Shown: piece after piece, positions 53,674 through 62,007 of the stretch | Position numbering within the stretch: the first letter of the stretch is position 1 | Layout: the number at the start of each line of letters is the position of its first letter | Assembly (NCBI GenBank): GCA_016937575.1 | Contig: JAFHKN010000002.1 | Location: 682,001 to 746,000, forward strand | DNA from: Roseomonas aeriglobus | GTDB taxonomy: Bacteria > Pseudomonadota > Alphaproteobacteria > Sphingomonadales > Sphingomonadaceae | Direction of reading: 5' to 3' | DNA length: 64,000 bases | The notes under the pieces: model-generated | What the model saw: only the letters and a program-made list of their open reading frames with translations | Told to the model about the DNA's origin: nothing | Databases searched by the model: none | Position numbers and translations under genes: made by a program

Positions 53674-54576
53674 ATGTACGACGTGATCGTGGTCGGCGGA
53701 AGTTTTGCGGGCATGTCGGCTGCGATGCAGCTGGCACGCGGGCGACAGAATGTGCTGGTGATCGATGCCGGAGCGCCGCGAAACCGCTTCGCAGACGAGG
53801 CGCATGGCTTTCTGGGACAGGATGGACGCGCGCCTGCGGCGATCATGGGTGATGCCCGTTGCCAGTTGCTGCGCTATCCGACCGTGGAGGTCATGTCCGG
53901 TGAGGCCGTGGGTGCGAGGGCACTCGGCGACGGTTTTGCAATCGAGCTGTCGGGCGGCGGCGAACACAGCGCCAAACGCCTGATCCTGGCGACGGGTGTT
54001 TCGGATCAGTTGCCGGCGATCCCCGGCATGAACGAACGCTGGGGAGAGACCGTGCTCCATTGTCCGTACTGTCATGGATATGAAGTGCGCGACCTGCCGC
54101 TCGGCGTGATCGCAGCGCATCCCATGTCGGCGCATCAGGCGATGCTCATCCCGGACTGGGGCCCGACGACGTACTTCACACAGGGGGAGTTCGAGCCGGA
54201 GGCGGCCGAGCTCGACGCGTTCGTCGCACGTGGCATCACCATCGAGCGCACGCCCGTGGTGGAGTTGCTGGGCGACGCGCCAGCGCTCGATGGTGTCCGC
54301 CTTGCCGATGGACGCTTCGTTCAGGTGGCTGCGGTCTTCACTGCGCCGCGAACGAGTCCAGCCACGCCGCTTGCTACGATGCTGGGGTGCGTACACGAGG
54401 ATGGACCTACGGGGCCGTACGTGAAGGTCGATCAGTGGGGAGCTACCTCAGTCGCGGGCGTGTGGGCAGCAGGGGACGCGGCCACCCCGATGCACAATGC
54501 CACGCTTGCGTCCGCGGCGGGCGTGCTGGCGGGCATCGGCGCACATCAGGCTTCCGTTCGTGCTAGGGCAGGGTGA
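53674..54576 (+). CDS. Thioredoxin-reductase-like flavoprotein
   Basis: A 300-residue FAD-dependent oxidoreductase. FAD site VVVGGSFAGMSAAMQLARG and C-terminal VWAAGDAATP; a CxxC disulfide in HCPYCHGYE matches the thioredoxin reductase active site. The central NADPH-binding motif is not recognisable: the region reads LPLGVIAAHPMSAHQAML instead of GGGxSA. ATG 53674 was chosen (AGAAGGG upstream). Partner unknown; the Rrf2 neighbour suggests redox control. Confidence 0.85.
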   Translation: MYDVIVVGGSFAGMSAAMQLARGRQNVLVIDAGAPRNRFADEAHGFLGQDGRAPAAIMGDARCQLLRYPTVEVMSGEAVGARALGDGFAIELSGGGEHSAKRLILATGVSDQLPAIPGMNERWGETVLHCPYCHGYEVRDLPLGVIAAHPMSAHQAMLIPDWGPTTYFTQGEFEPEAAELDAFVARGITIERTPVVELLGDAPALDGVRLADGRFVQVAAVFTAPRTSPATPLATMLGCVHEDGPTGPYVKVDQWGATSVAGVWAAGDAATPMHNATLASAAGVLAGIGAHQASVRARAG

Positions 54577-54646
54577 GCCGTTCAGCTGGCGGAGTGCGAC
54601 ATCGACCGACAGTACGGGCGATGATGGTCCGCCCGCATGCTCGACG

Positions 54647-54681
54647 ATGCGGATGCGGTAATAGTCATACCGCATCCGCAT
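54647..54681. terminator. 14-bp perfect inverted repeat between convergent genes
   Basis: ATGCGGATGCGGTA and its complement enclose a 7-base loop between the flavoprotein gene and the convergent TonB receptor gene, so it is suited to bidirectional termination. Confidence 0.6.
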
Positions 54682-54685
54682 GCGG

Positions 54686-57001
54686 TTAGAACGCGTGACG
54701 CATGCCGATCACGAAGTTGCGACCGCGGAGCGGCGATTGATCCTTCACGAACGAGGTGTGCACGAACGCCAGCTCGTTGAGCAGATTGCGGCCGCGAACG
54801 TACAGCTCGACCGCTTTGGCTTGGCCAAGATCGAAGCGGTAGGCGAGCGTCGCGTTGAGCATGTCGTACCCCGGCGTCCGCGTCTCGTAAGAGGCGACCT
54901 TGTCCTGATCGAACGTGTGGTAATATTCGAGCTCGGCGTTAAGCGATCCGGTCTCGTAGGTGTAGCGGCCGCCCAATCGCCCGGGTGAAATGCGCGGCAG
55001 ATTGTCGTTGCTGTTCTTTATATTGGTGTCGACATAGTCGCCGAACACGGTCAGCCTCGCTGCCGGATGCACCTGATAGCTGACCTGTCCATCCAGCCCC
55101 CTGAATTCCACATCGGCAGCGTTGTAGGCCAGCATGTTGGCACGCACGCCGGTTTCGCTGTTGCTCTGGATGAGGCGCGCAAAGATGTAATCGCTGATAT
55201 CCTGGTAGAATACGCCGACCTCGACCTGCAGAGGTCCGGCCGCCTTTCGCAAGGTAAGATTGACCGAGTTGGTCTTCTCCATCAGGTCTGGCGCGCTGGG
55301 TGCGAACTGAATCGGGAAATCCTCCCAGAGAAAGTCGGCCGGTGATTGGGTCAGCCCCAGCTCGTAGCTGTTGGTCGCCAGATTCACGCCGTTGGCGAAA
55401 AGCTCGCGCACGCTGGGCCCGCGCTCGGTATGCGCCAGCGCCAGCGATACGGCGTATCCGGCCTGCACGTTCCAGGTTGCGCCGAACGATGCCGAGAAGG
55501 GATTGTGCTTCAGGTCTGGATTGCCTTCAGGCCAATAGTCTCGCTGTTCTTGTTCGACCGCTTCGCGCCAGTTGGGGCCATAATAGCCGACGTAAAAGGC
55601 TTCGGCTTCCGGTGAGACGTTGGCGAAGAAGGGACCGGGGATGGGCGTGCGGATCGTGCGCCAGTCCTTGCGCGCGGCGATCTCGACATCGACATTGCCG
55701 AAGCTGCGCCGCTCGCTGAGAAAGACGCCGACGTTCTCCGTCCTGCGCTGAAGTGTGCCGGAAAAGCCGATGTCACTGGCCGGCGGCAAATGGATGGCAT
55801 TGACGTCGAGGCCGCTGAAGGTAGCGTCGGTATATTGTGCGCCCAGCGTTCCGGTGAAGCCGAACAGCGGTCGATGGGTCAGTTCCACGCGGCCGTCCCA
55901 CACCTCGTTCCTGAAGCGGGCGAACAGCGTGGGACCGTCAATCTCGTCGTGGTTATAGTCTGTATAGGAACCGCGCAGGCGAAAGTGCGCCAGACCGGGC
56001 AGAAGGTCGTCATAGTCCGCGCGCACATCGACCCGGTCGCTGCTTAGACGGATGAACGCGGTCAGCTCATCCGGCGTGGTGACGTTGTAACCGATGCTGC
56101 CGTGGGGACGGCAGTGGAAGTCGAGCCGATCGAAATAATAGTCCCCGTGGCACGCGCTGGCGGCGTGGCTATGCCCGGGCAGACCATATTCGTTCTCCAC
56201 TCGCGTATAGGCGGCGCCCAGGTAGCCCTTGGTCGTGATCCATGAGCCACCGAATGCGTAGCTGGTGCTGTCGGCGAAGGAGTCCCGCAGTCTGCCGGTC
56301 CCGAACCGGTTCGGCACATCGTAATCCTCGGCGCGGCGCCGTGCGCCTTCGGCATGGATCGCGAATTGGCCGATCCCCGCCGTCACGCGGCCGATAACCG
56401 TCTTCTCGTCGTCACCGGTGCCGTAGCGTGCTTCGGTTCCGCCGGTCAGCCCGCCTTCGGGCACCGCCTTGGGCACTTTGCTGTCGATCAGGTTGATCGC
56501 GCCGTTGGTGGCGTTGCCGCCATAGCGAATCGCTGCCGGTCCGCGCTGGATCTCGATGGCATCGAGCAGCAGAGGATCGGTCGTGATCGCATGGTCCGGC
56601 GAGATCGACGACACGTCGAACAGATTTGCGCCATCGGTCAGTATCTCGATACGCGGCATCGTCTGACCGCGAATGACCGGCCGCGATGCGCCGCCCCCGA
56701 AATTGTCCAGGTGGACGCCAGGCAACCCTGCCAGCGTTTCGCCCAAGCCGCCTTGGCGGCGGTGCGCCAGTTCCGCGCCTTCCAGCACTTGTACCGGGAC
56801 CGGCGTTTGAGCCACGTCCAGCGACCGCCCCGTTACGATGATGTCATTGGAGGCTGATGACTCGCGACGTTCGCTATCCGTTTTCTCGACCTCGACCTCG
56901 GCCTCGCCATCATGTCCGCGAGCCATTTCTGGCGTACCGACGACGAACGCCGCCGATGCCAGGAATGCCGCACCGCCCCGCTTGATCTGCTTTATGTACA
57001 A
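54686..57001 (-). CDS. ZnuD-like TonB-dependent receptor (probable zinc uptake)
   Basis: About 771 residues. After the signal region (AAFLASAAFVVGTPEMARG) a short acidic/His segment and TonB box region (DIIVTGRSLDVAQTP) precede the plug (LPGVHLDNFGGGASRPVIRGQ, IEIQRGPAAIRYGGNATNGAINL) and barrel, ending in MRHAF. A loop rich in His and Cys (GHSHAASACHGDYYFDRLDFHCRPHG) resembles the metal-capture loop of ZnuD. TTG 57001 has GGAGG about 8 bases upstream; GTG 57016 is the alternative. It is divergent from an SmtB/metallothionein operon and has a Zur-like palindrome upstream. Confidence 0.82.
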   Translation of the reverse strand: MYIKQIKRGGAAFLASAAFVVGTPEMARGHDGEAEVEVEKTDSERRESSASNDIIVTGRSLDVAQTPVPVQVLEGAELAHRRQGGLGETLAGLPGVHLDNFGGGASRPVIRGQTMPRIEILTDGANLFDVSSISPDHAITTDPLLLDAIEIQRGPAAIRYGGNATNGAINLIDSKVPKAVPEGGLTGGTEARYGTGDDEKTVIGRVTAGIGQFAIHAEGARRRAEDYDVPNRFGTGRLRDSFADSTSYAFGGSWITTKGYLGAAYTRVENEYGLPGHSHAASACHGDYYFDRLDFHCRPHGSIGYNVTTPDELTAFIRLSSDRVDVRADYDDLLPGLAHFRLRGSYTDYNHDEIDGPTLFARFRNEVWDGRVELTHRPLFGFTGTLGAQYTDATFSGLDVNAIHLPPASDIGFSGTLQRRTENVGVFLSERRSFGNVDVEIAARKDWRTIRTPIPGPFFANVSPEAEAFYVGYYGPNWREAVEQEQRDYWPEGNPDLKHNPFSASFGATWNVQAGYAVSLALAHTERGPSVRELFANGVNLATNSYELGLTQSPADFLWEDFPIQFAPSAPDLMEKTNSVNLTLRKAAGPLQVEVGVFYQDISDYIFARLIQSNSETGVRANMLAYNAADVEFRGLDGQVSYQVHPAARLTVFGDYVDTNIKNSNDNLPRISPGRLGGRYTYETGSLNAELEYYHTFDQDKVASYETRTPGYDMLNATLAYRFDLGQAKAVELYVRGRNLLNELAFVHTSFVKDQSPLRGRNFVIGMRHAF

Positions 57002-57039
57002 TGCCTTAGCCTCCACCCGATCGGATAGGGCTTAATGAG

Positions 57040-57051
57040 ATGTTACAACAT
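57040..57051. promoter_or_regulatory. Candidate Zur box upstream of the ZnuD-like gene
   Basis: ATGTTACAACAT has perfect ATGTT/AACAT arms around two central bases and resembles the core of Zur sites. It lies about 40 bases upstream of the proposed receptor start. Zur binding is inferred from the motif and receptor type only. Confidence 0.45.
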
Positions 57052-57135
57052 TCCGTCAACCGGGAACGTCCTAACCTCATTTGGTGAGTCATAATTCCAT
57101 CGGTTGCAGCGGGAACGCTGCCGTCAAACAGTCAG

Positions 57136-57163
57136 TTGACATAGTCGACTGCACAAACATATT
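57136..57163 (+). promoter_or_regulatory. Promoter of the smtB-metallothionein operon
   Basis: TTGACA (57136-57141) and CATATT (57158-57163) are separated by 16 bases, a good sigma-70 match. The -10 box overlaps the left arm of the SmtB-type operator. Confidence 0.6.
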
Positions 57164-57185
57164 AGCACGTGTTTATATGTTTGTG
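57152..57185. promoter_or_regulatory. SmtB/ArsR-type operator
   Basis: CACAAACATAT and ATATGTTTGTG are perfect 11-bp inverted arms separated by 12 bases, spanning the -10 element and start region directly before the repressor gene. This resembles autoregulatory operators of zinc-responsive ArsR proteins. Confidence 0.65.
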
Positions 57186-57190
57186 GGTGT

Positions 57191-57496
57191 ATGACACAGG
57201 ACGAAGGTATCCAGCTTGCGGAGCTGTTCCGCCTCCTCGGTGAGCCGAACCGGCTTCGCTTGGTCGTGGCCTGTCTCGACGGGCCGCGTTCGGTGGGCGA
57301 GCTGACCGAAGACGTCGGCGTCAGCCAAAGCCTCGTCTCGCAGCACCTCCGGCTGCTGCGTGCCGGGCGATTGCTCAAGCAGACGCGGGCGGGGCGCAAT
57401 GTCTTTTACGAGCTGCCCGACTGCCACGTCCGTACCATGCTGACGAACATGATGGACCACGTGCTCGAACCCGAAGACCACTTACACGAGGAATAG
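57191..57496 (+). CDS. smtB: Zinc-responsive ArsR/SmtB repressor
   Basis: A 101-residue winged-helix repressor. The recognition region is VGELTEDVGVSQSLVSQHLRLLRAGRLL. It has no ELCVC arsenic site. The alpha-5 metal site is present: Asp77, His79, His90 and Glu93 have exactly the spacing of SmtB Asp104/His106/His117/Glu120. It should release DNA on binding zinc or a similar metal. It lies 3 bases before a metallothionein gene, the order expected for SmtB autoregulation and control of zinc sequestration. Confidence 0.92.
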   Translation: MTQDEGIQLAELFRLLGEPNRLRLVVACLDGPRSVGELTEDVGVSQSLVSQHLRLLRAGRLLKQTRAGRNVFYELPDCHVRTMLTNMMDHVLEPEDHLHEE

Positions 57497-57499
57497 AAG

Positions 57500-57670
57500 A
57501 TGAGCGTCAATGTCGAGATGGTGAAGTGCGCCTGCACCGATTGCGTCTGTGTCGTCAGCACCAGCAACGGTGTCGAAGCCGAAGGTCGCATTTTCTGCGG
57601 TGAGAATTGTGCCAACCATCATCAGCAGTCGGCCGGCTGCGACCATGCCGGTTGTCCCTGCCACGGTTGA
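57500..57670 (+). CDS. smtA: Bacterial metallothionein (SmtA/BmtA type)
   Basis: A 56-residue protein starting at ATG 57500 with GAGGA just upstream. It has nine cysteines (10, 12, 15, 17, 33, 37, 47, 52, 54) and histidines at 40, 41, 49 and 55. VKCACTDCVCVV, IFCGENCANHH and GCDHAGCPCHG match the metal-binding pattern of cyanobacterial SmtA, including the zinc-finger-like central part. It binds a cluster of zinc ions in the cytoplasm, buffering excess zinc or cadmium under SmtB control. Confidence 0.93.
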   Translation: MSVNVEMVKCACTDCVCVVSTSNGVEAEGRIFCGENCANHHQQSAGCDHAGCPCHG

Positions 57671-57691
57671 TCTGCGGTAAAGCGACTTGGC

Positions 57692-57713
57692 GGGACCGGC
57701 GAAAGCCGGTCCC
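57692..57713. terminator. Terminator hairpin after metallothionein
   Basis: GGGACCGGC and GCCGGTCCC form a perfect 9-bp stem with a GAAA tetraloop, between the metallothionein gene and the convergent siderophore receptor gene. Confidence 0.65.
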
Positions 57714-57721
57714 GATCCGCG

Positions 57722-59800
57722 TCAGATTTCGAGACGAAGCGACGCCCGCACCGTCCGGGGGGCGCCGGGATAGATCCACAAGGCGCTATACGAGCTGGCG
57801 GCATAGCGTTGATCGAGCAGATTGTCGGCCTCGAGACGGAAGCGAAGCCTCTCGACCAGCGGCGCTTCGATCGCCGCCTTTACCTTCACATATTCGGGCA
57901 GCACCACCGGATTGGCCGTGAGCGATCCCGCCCGGTCGCCGACATAGGCAACGCCCCCGCTCAATTGCCAGTCGCCACGGGCGGTCGGGATGCGATGGAC
58001 CACCAGCAATGTGCCCGAATGCTCGGGCACGTTCAGCACGTCCGGCGTCGGAAACGCCGTGTCATCTGCCTTCGCATCGAGCCAGGCGTAATTGGCGACG
58101 ATCTGCCAGCGGTTGCCGAGCCGCGCCGAGGCGTCCAGCTCGATCCCACGGCTGACGATGCTTCCAACGGGCGCGAGGAAGTTCGCATCGACCGGATCGG
58201 TCGTCAGAATGTCCTGCTTGCGGATGTCAAACCACGTAGCCGCCAGATCGACACCGGGCAGCTTGGCCGCGACCCCCACCTCGTAGCCGCGCCCCTTTTC
58301 CGGGCCGAAGCCCGCTCCATTGCGATCGGTGCCGGTGTTCAGCGAGAAGTTCTCACCCCAATTGGCATGCACCGCGATCACGTCGGTGAGGCGGTAACGC
58401 GCACCGGCGCGGAAGTTGATCGGCGCGTCGATGTTGCGGCCGATACCGCCGGTGTTGTTGTTGACGATCTTCTGCCGGTACGGATCGATCCGCGCACCTC
58501 CGACCAGCGTCAGCCGGTCGGTGACGTCCCACATGTCCTGCACGTAGAAGGTGCCCGCCCAGCGGCTCTCGTCGTTGTTGGTGAAGGGGCGCAGCGGCGC
58601 TGCGACCGATGATCCGTAAACCGGATTGTACAGGTCGATCGCATAGGGAGCGGCAGCCGAGGGGTTGATGCGCAACCAACGCTCGCCGTAAAAGAAACGA
58701 TATCCCTTCACGCCTGCGCTGACCCGATGCCGGCCGATCTGTCCGGCGAGCTCCAGGCGGGCTGAGAGGTCATCGACGCTGAAGTCACGCGACCGGCGCT
58801 GTCGCCACAAGGCGCTCCCCACGATGCGTGACTGGTCGGCAGACAGGCCTTTGAGCGTTCCCGTCCGCCAGACCACGCCGCCGTTCAGCGTCCAGTTCCC
58901 GCCGAGGTCCGCCAGAGCGGTCACCTGGTGCTGGTCCTGTCGTGACCTGGTGATGCCGTTCGAAGGTTCGCCGTAGTAATTCGAACGCGGCAAGGCGTTG
59001 GCATCGCCGTTGATCGCAGGAATGCCACGATCGAAGGGCGTGTCATATTGGCTGAATTCACCGGTGTAGGTCAGGCGCAGCGCATCGCTCGGCTGCCAGG
59101 TCAGCGACGGCGAGACAACGCGTCGGCGCAGGGTGACGGTGTCGCGCCATCCATCGCTGTCCTCGCCGGCGACCACGATCCGGGCGGCCAGGGTCCGGGT
59201 CAATGGGCCGGTCGCGTCGAGTTCGATACGGCGCGTGTTGAACGAGCCATAACTGACCATCGCATTCGCATGCGGGGTGAAGCGTGGCACCTTAGTCACG
59301 ATGTTGACCCGTCCGCCGGGATCAACATCTCCGAAGAGCGCGCCTGCCGGTCCCTTCAGCACTTCGACCCGTTCGGTCGTCGCCGGATCGCGCGGCGGGG
59401 CCATGCCGCGGTTGGCAAGGAAGCCGTTCAGATAATATTCCGCGCCTCCATCCGGAGTGCCGAGAAACCCACGAACGGCGAAATTGTCGATGACACCGCC
59501 ACGGTTGTTCTGCTGGCTGAAACCGCTGACGAGTTCGAGGGCGTCGCTCAGCCGATACGTTCCTGCTGCATCCAGAACGTCGCGTTCGATCGATCGGCTC
59601 GACTGTGACATGCGCTCGGTGACGCGATCCGACGACAGCGCCCGATCGACGGTGTTGCGGGTGCCCAGAACGACGATCTCATCGCCGTCGTCCTTCTCGG
59701 CAGCCTCCTGTGCCGCCACGGCGAACGGCGCGAAACCAAGCGCAAGCGAGAGGGCAACTGCGGACGTACGCAGTCGCAAACGAAGGGGCGTGTAAGACAT
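57722..59800 (-). CDS. TonB-dependent siderophore receptor
   Basis: A 692-residue receptor of the FhuA/FpvA branch. Signal peptide SAVALSLALGFAPFAVAAQ, TonB box region DEIVVLGTRN, plug (ERVEVLKGPAGALFGDVDPGGRVNIVTK) typical of siderophore receptors, and barrel ending in RASLRLEI. No STN domain, so no surface signalling. ATG 59800 has GGAG 6 bases upstream. The cognate siderophore is unknown. Confidence 0.92.
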   Translation of the reverse strand: MSYTPLRLRLRTSAVALSLALGFAPFAVAAQEAAEKDDGDEIVVLGTRNTVDRALSSDRVTERMSQSSRSIERDVLDAAGTYRLSDALELVSGFSQQNNRGGVIDNFAVRGFLGTPDGGAEYYLNGFLANRGMAPPRDPATTERVEVLKGPAGALFGDVDPGGRVNIVTKVPRFTPHANAMVSYGSFNTRRIELDATGPLTRTLAARIVVAGEDSDGWRDTVTLRRRVVSPSLTWQPSDALRLTYTGEFSQYDTPFDRGIPAINGDANALPRSNYYGEPSNGITRSRQDQHQVTALADLGGNWTLNGGVVWRTGTLKGLSADQSRIVGSALWRQRRSRDFSVDDLSARLELAGQIGRHRVSAGVKGYRFFYGERWLRINPSAAAPYAIDLYNPVYGSSVAAPLRPFTNNDESRWAGTFYVQDMWDVTDRLTLVGGARIDPYRQKIVNNNTGGIGRNIDAPINFRAGARYRLTDVIAVHANWGENFSLNTGTDRNGAGFGPEKGRGYEVGVAAKLPGVDLAATWFDIRKQDILTTDPVDANFLAPVGSIVSRGIELDASARLGNRWQIVANYAWLDAKADDTAFPTPDVLNVPEHSGTLLVVHRIPTARGDWQLSGGVAYVGDRAGSLTANPVVLPEYVKVKAAIEAPLVERLRFRLEADNLLDQRYAASSYSALWIYPGAPRTVRASLRLEI

Positions 59801-60274
59801 TGCTGCTCCGGGATGCAGCGCACGAACAGGCGCTGCGAATATTGGGTATGTTGCAACGTATCATAGAGCCGTTGTGCTGCAACGCAACAGCATCTGCGTA
59901 TCTCTCTGATGGGTTCAGACGGACGGCATCGCCGGGCACGCCGGATGGGCTACACGCTGAGCTCTGAACATATCGAACTGAAAGCGCCGCGCGCCCGAAC
60001 GTAGCTCGGCGACACGCTAGCGGTAACGTGCATCGACCAGCTTTCCGATCGCCGGGATACAGCACGGAACAGGCTGAAACAGCCAAGTGGCGGAGCGGGA
60101 GGCCGCTTACGCTTGTTCCTGCGCGTTCCCTGGACTGCCCTAACTGACTGTTTCTTTTGGTTATAATAACAATAGGTTCCTGCGCATTCCAATGCGTTCA
60201 AGCCTATTCTGAAAACTTTTGTGTGCTGATATGTGGGGTGCGAATCGATAGCAGAATGTTGGGCGGAAGGTTCG
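59801..60274. other. Intergenic region; left edge of mobile segment
   Basis: It holds the promoter region of the siderophore receptor at the left. TTCCTGCGC(G/A)TTCC occurs twice, at 60116-60129 and 60177-60190, just before the integrase. No tRNA gene is seen. The base composition becomes more AT-rich from about 60150. Confidence 0.4.
60116..60190. repeat. Short direct repeat upstream of integrase
   Basis: TTCCTGCGCGTTCC (60116) and TTCCTGCGCATTCC (60177) match at 13 of 14 bases, 61 bases apart. They may be integrase arm-type sites or part of an attachment region; this is unproven. Confidence 0.35.
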
Positions 60275-61489
60275 ATGAGCGGTTACAAACCAGCCGGTAG
60301 GCATCAGGAACGCAAGCTGACGGCGGCAGCAGTTCGTAACCTTGGCCCTGGACTACATGGGGATGGCGGGAATCTCTATTTGCGTGTCGATCCATCCGGC
60401 GCCAGGCGATGGATCGTTCGGCTGACGGTACAGGGCAAACGGCGTGACCACGGATTAGGTTCGGCAAGCCTTGTAAGCCTAGCTGAGGCCCGCGAAGCTG
60501 CCCTACAACATCGAAAGATCGCGCGGGTAGGTGATGATCCCCTAGCGGAGAAGCGTCGCTCCCAGAGCGTTCCTTCGTTCAAAAAATCGGCATTGCTGTT
60601 CCACGAGCAGAACGAACCCCATTGGCGGAACGACAAACACCGGAAGCAGTGGTTGTCGACGATGGAAACCTACGTTTTTCCGACAATGGGTTCGAAGTCG
60701 GTGGGCAAAGTCGAAAGCGCCGACATCATCGCCGCGCTCGATCCAATTTGGGGTGCGAAACCTGAAACGGCCCGCCGCATCAAGCAGCGCATCGGTATCG
60801 TCCTGAAGTGGGCAATCGCCCGCGGATATCGAACCGATAATCCAGCCGACGCTGTTCAGCAGGGGCTACCTAAGCCGGATAAATTCAAAAAGAAGAATAT
60901 GCCTGCCCTCCCGTATGGTGAGGTTTCGGATGCTATCGAGAAAATCACTGCATCGAAGGCTTCTGACGTTACAAAACTCACGTTTCAATTTCTTGTTCAT
61001 ACTGCTTGTCGGTCGGGTGAAGTGCGAAACGCGCAGTGGAAAGAATTTGATCTAGAAAATGCTCTTTGGGAAATTCCTGGTTCCAGAATGAAGGCAAAGA
61101 AGGCCCATACAGTGCCGCTTAGTGCCGCAGCGCTGGCTATCCTCACGCGGGCCAAGGAATGGCGCCAGCCAGATTGCGACCTGGTTTTTCCGAGTCTTTC
61201 TGGCAAACCGCTTTCGGATATGACTCTTTCGAAACTGATGAAGGAACGGAATATCCCTGCCGTTCCGCACGGGTTTCGAGCGACATTCCGGGAATGGGCT
61301 GGTGAGACGACGAACCATGCCAGGGAAGTCATCGAACACGCCCTTGCCCATCAATTACCCGACAAAACCGAAGCTGCGTATGCCCGAACGACGCTAATCG
61401 CTAAGCGCCGGGTGCTGATGGAGGATTGGTCGAAATTCCTGACCCAAAGGGGTGGCAGCGATGGCAAGGATGTGGCCGTTGAAAAATAA
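60275..61489 (+). CDS. Tyrosine-type site-specific integrase (P4-like)
   Basis: A 404-residue tyrosine recombinase. The N-terminal arm-binding domain (DUF4102) is seen in KLTAAAVRNLGPGLHGDGGNLYLRVDPSGARRWIVR; the core-binding domain follows; the catalytic domain has Arg in HTACRSGEVRN, HGFRATF (HxxR), the HALAHQ histidine and Tyr in AAYARTTLI. ATG 60275 was chosen with GGAAGG just upstream. It marks one end of an integrated element. Confidence 0.9.
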   Translation: MSGYKPAGRHQERKLTAAAVRNLGPGLHGDGGNLYLRVDPSGARRWIVRLTVQGKRRDHGLGSASLVSLAEAREAALQHRKIARVGDDPLAEKRRSQSVPSFKKSALLFHEQNEPHWRNDKHRKQWLSTMETYVFPTMGSKSVGKVESADIIAALDPIWGAKPETARRIKQRIGIVLKWAIARGYRTDNPADAVQQGLPKPDKFKKKNMPALPYGEVSDAIEKITASKASDVTKLTFQFLVHTACRSGEVRNAQWKEFDLENALWEIPGSRMKAKKAHTVPLSAAALAILTRAKEWRQPDCDLVFPSLSGKPLSDMTLSKLMKERNIPAVPHGFRATFREWAGETTNHAREVIEHALAHQLPDKTEAAYARTTLIAKRRVLMEDWSKFLTQRGGSDGKDVAVEK

Positions 61490-61642
61490 AGTTTGAGGCG
61501 CTCCTGCGTGCTTTCTTTTTGAAAAAACTCAGGAAATCTTTTTAAAGCAGATGAAGTAACTTTTCTCGTAATCATAAGAAATCGTGCTGATTGACGGATA
61601 TTCTTTCGCTTCCTAACTGGTGTTCAGACAGTGGAGGAAAGC

Positions 61643-61834
61643 ATGAGTATCGATCGCATCCTACGCCGGAAGGAAGTTGAAAAGGTTGTTGGCCTCAGTC
61701 GCAGTGCCATCTATGCTGCGATGGATAAAGGGCGCTTTCCTCGGCCTATCCAACTTGGGCCTAGGGCTGTAGGTTGGAGAGAAAGCGCAATTACTGATTG
61801 GATGGATAATCAACCTCTTTCTAATGGTTGGTGA
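61643..61834 (+). CDS. AlpA-family excisionase/regulator
   Basis: A 63-residue MerR-like helix-turn-helix protein: RRKEVEKVVGLSRSAIYAAMDKGRFPRPIQLGPRAVGWRESAITDW. AlpA-type proteins regulate or direct excision of P4-like integrated elements. ATG 61643 was chosen because GGAGG lies 7 bases upstream. It is part of the mobile segment with the integrase. Confidence 0.87.
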   Translation: MSIDRILRRKEVEKVVGLSRSAIYAAMDKGRFPRPIQLGPRAVGWRESAITDWMDNQPLSNGW

Positions 61835-61837
61835 TAA

Positions 61838-61935
61838 TAAGTTAAATTATCTTTGTTTCTAAGTTAACTTATTTTCATTTATGTAAACTTATTGTTTGGT
61901 CATAACAATGACAAGGCTGATTATAATTATCAGCC
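61838..61935. repeat. AT-rich iteron-like tract with stem-loop
   Basis: TAAGTTAA occurs at 61838 and 61860, and TAAACTTA (near its reverse complement) at 61884. The middle copy sits in the perfect palindrome TAAGTTAACTTA (61860-61871). A hairpin with arms GGCTGAT/ATCAGCC spans 61915-61935. Lying beside a Rep-like gene, this may be an origin or an operator cluster for AlpA. Confidence 0.45.
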
Positions 61936-62007
61936 CCGTCGTTGCAGAGTGTTGAATTAGGTTGCTATCTAGGCGGGTGCTTAGGGGGCGCGCTGTAGCG
62001 CCAAATA

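Noticed and set aside
53031..53852. Plus-strand frame of 273 codons
   Set aside because: Overlaps the Rrf2 gene on the other strand and the start of the flavoprotein gene in another frame; no recognisable protein.
59850..59900. Fur or Irr box before the siderophore receptor
   Set aside because: Repeats of GCAACG are present but do not match a known iron-regulator site well enough.
60060..60130. tRNA-like sequence as integrase target
   Set aside because: A cloverleaf could not be drawn; no CCA-end or conserved T-loop, so no tRNA is called.
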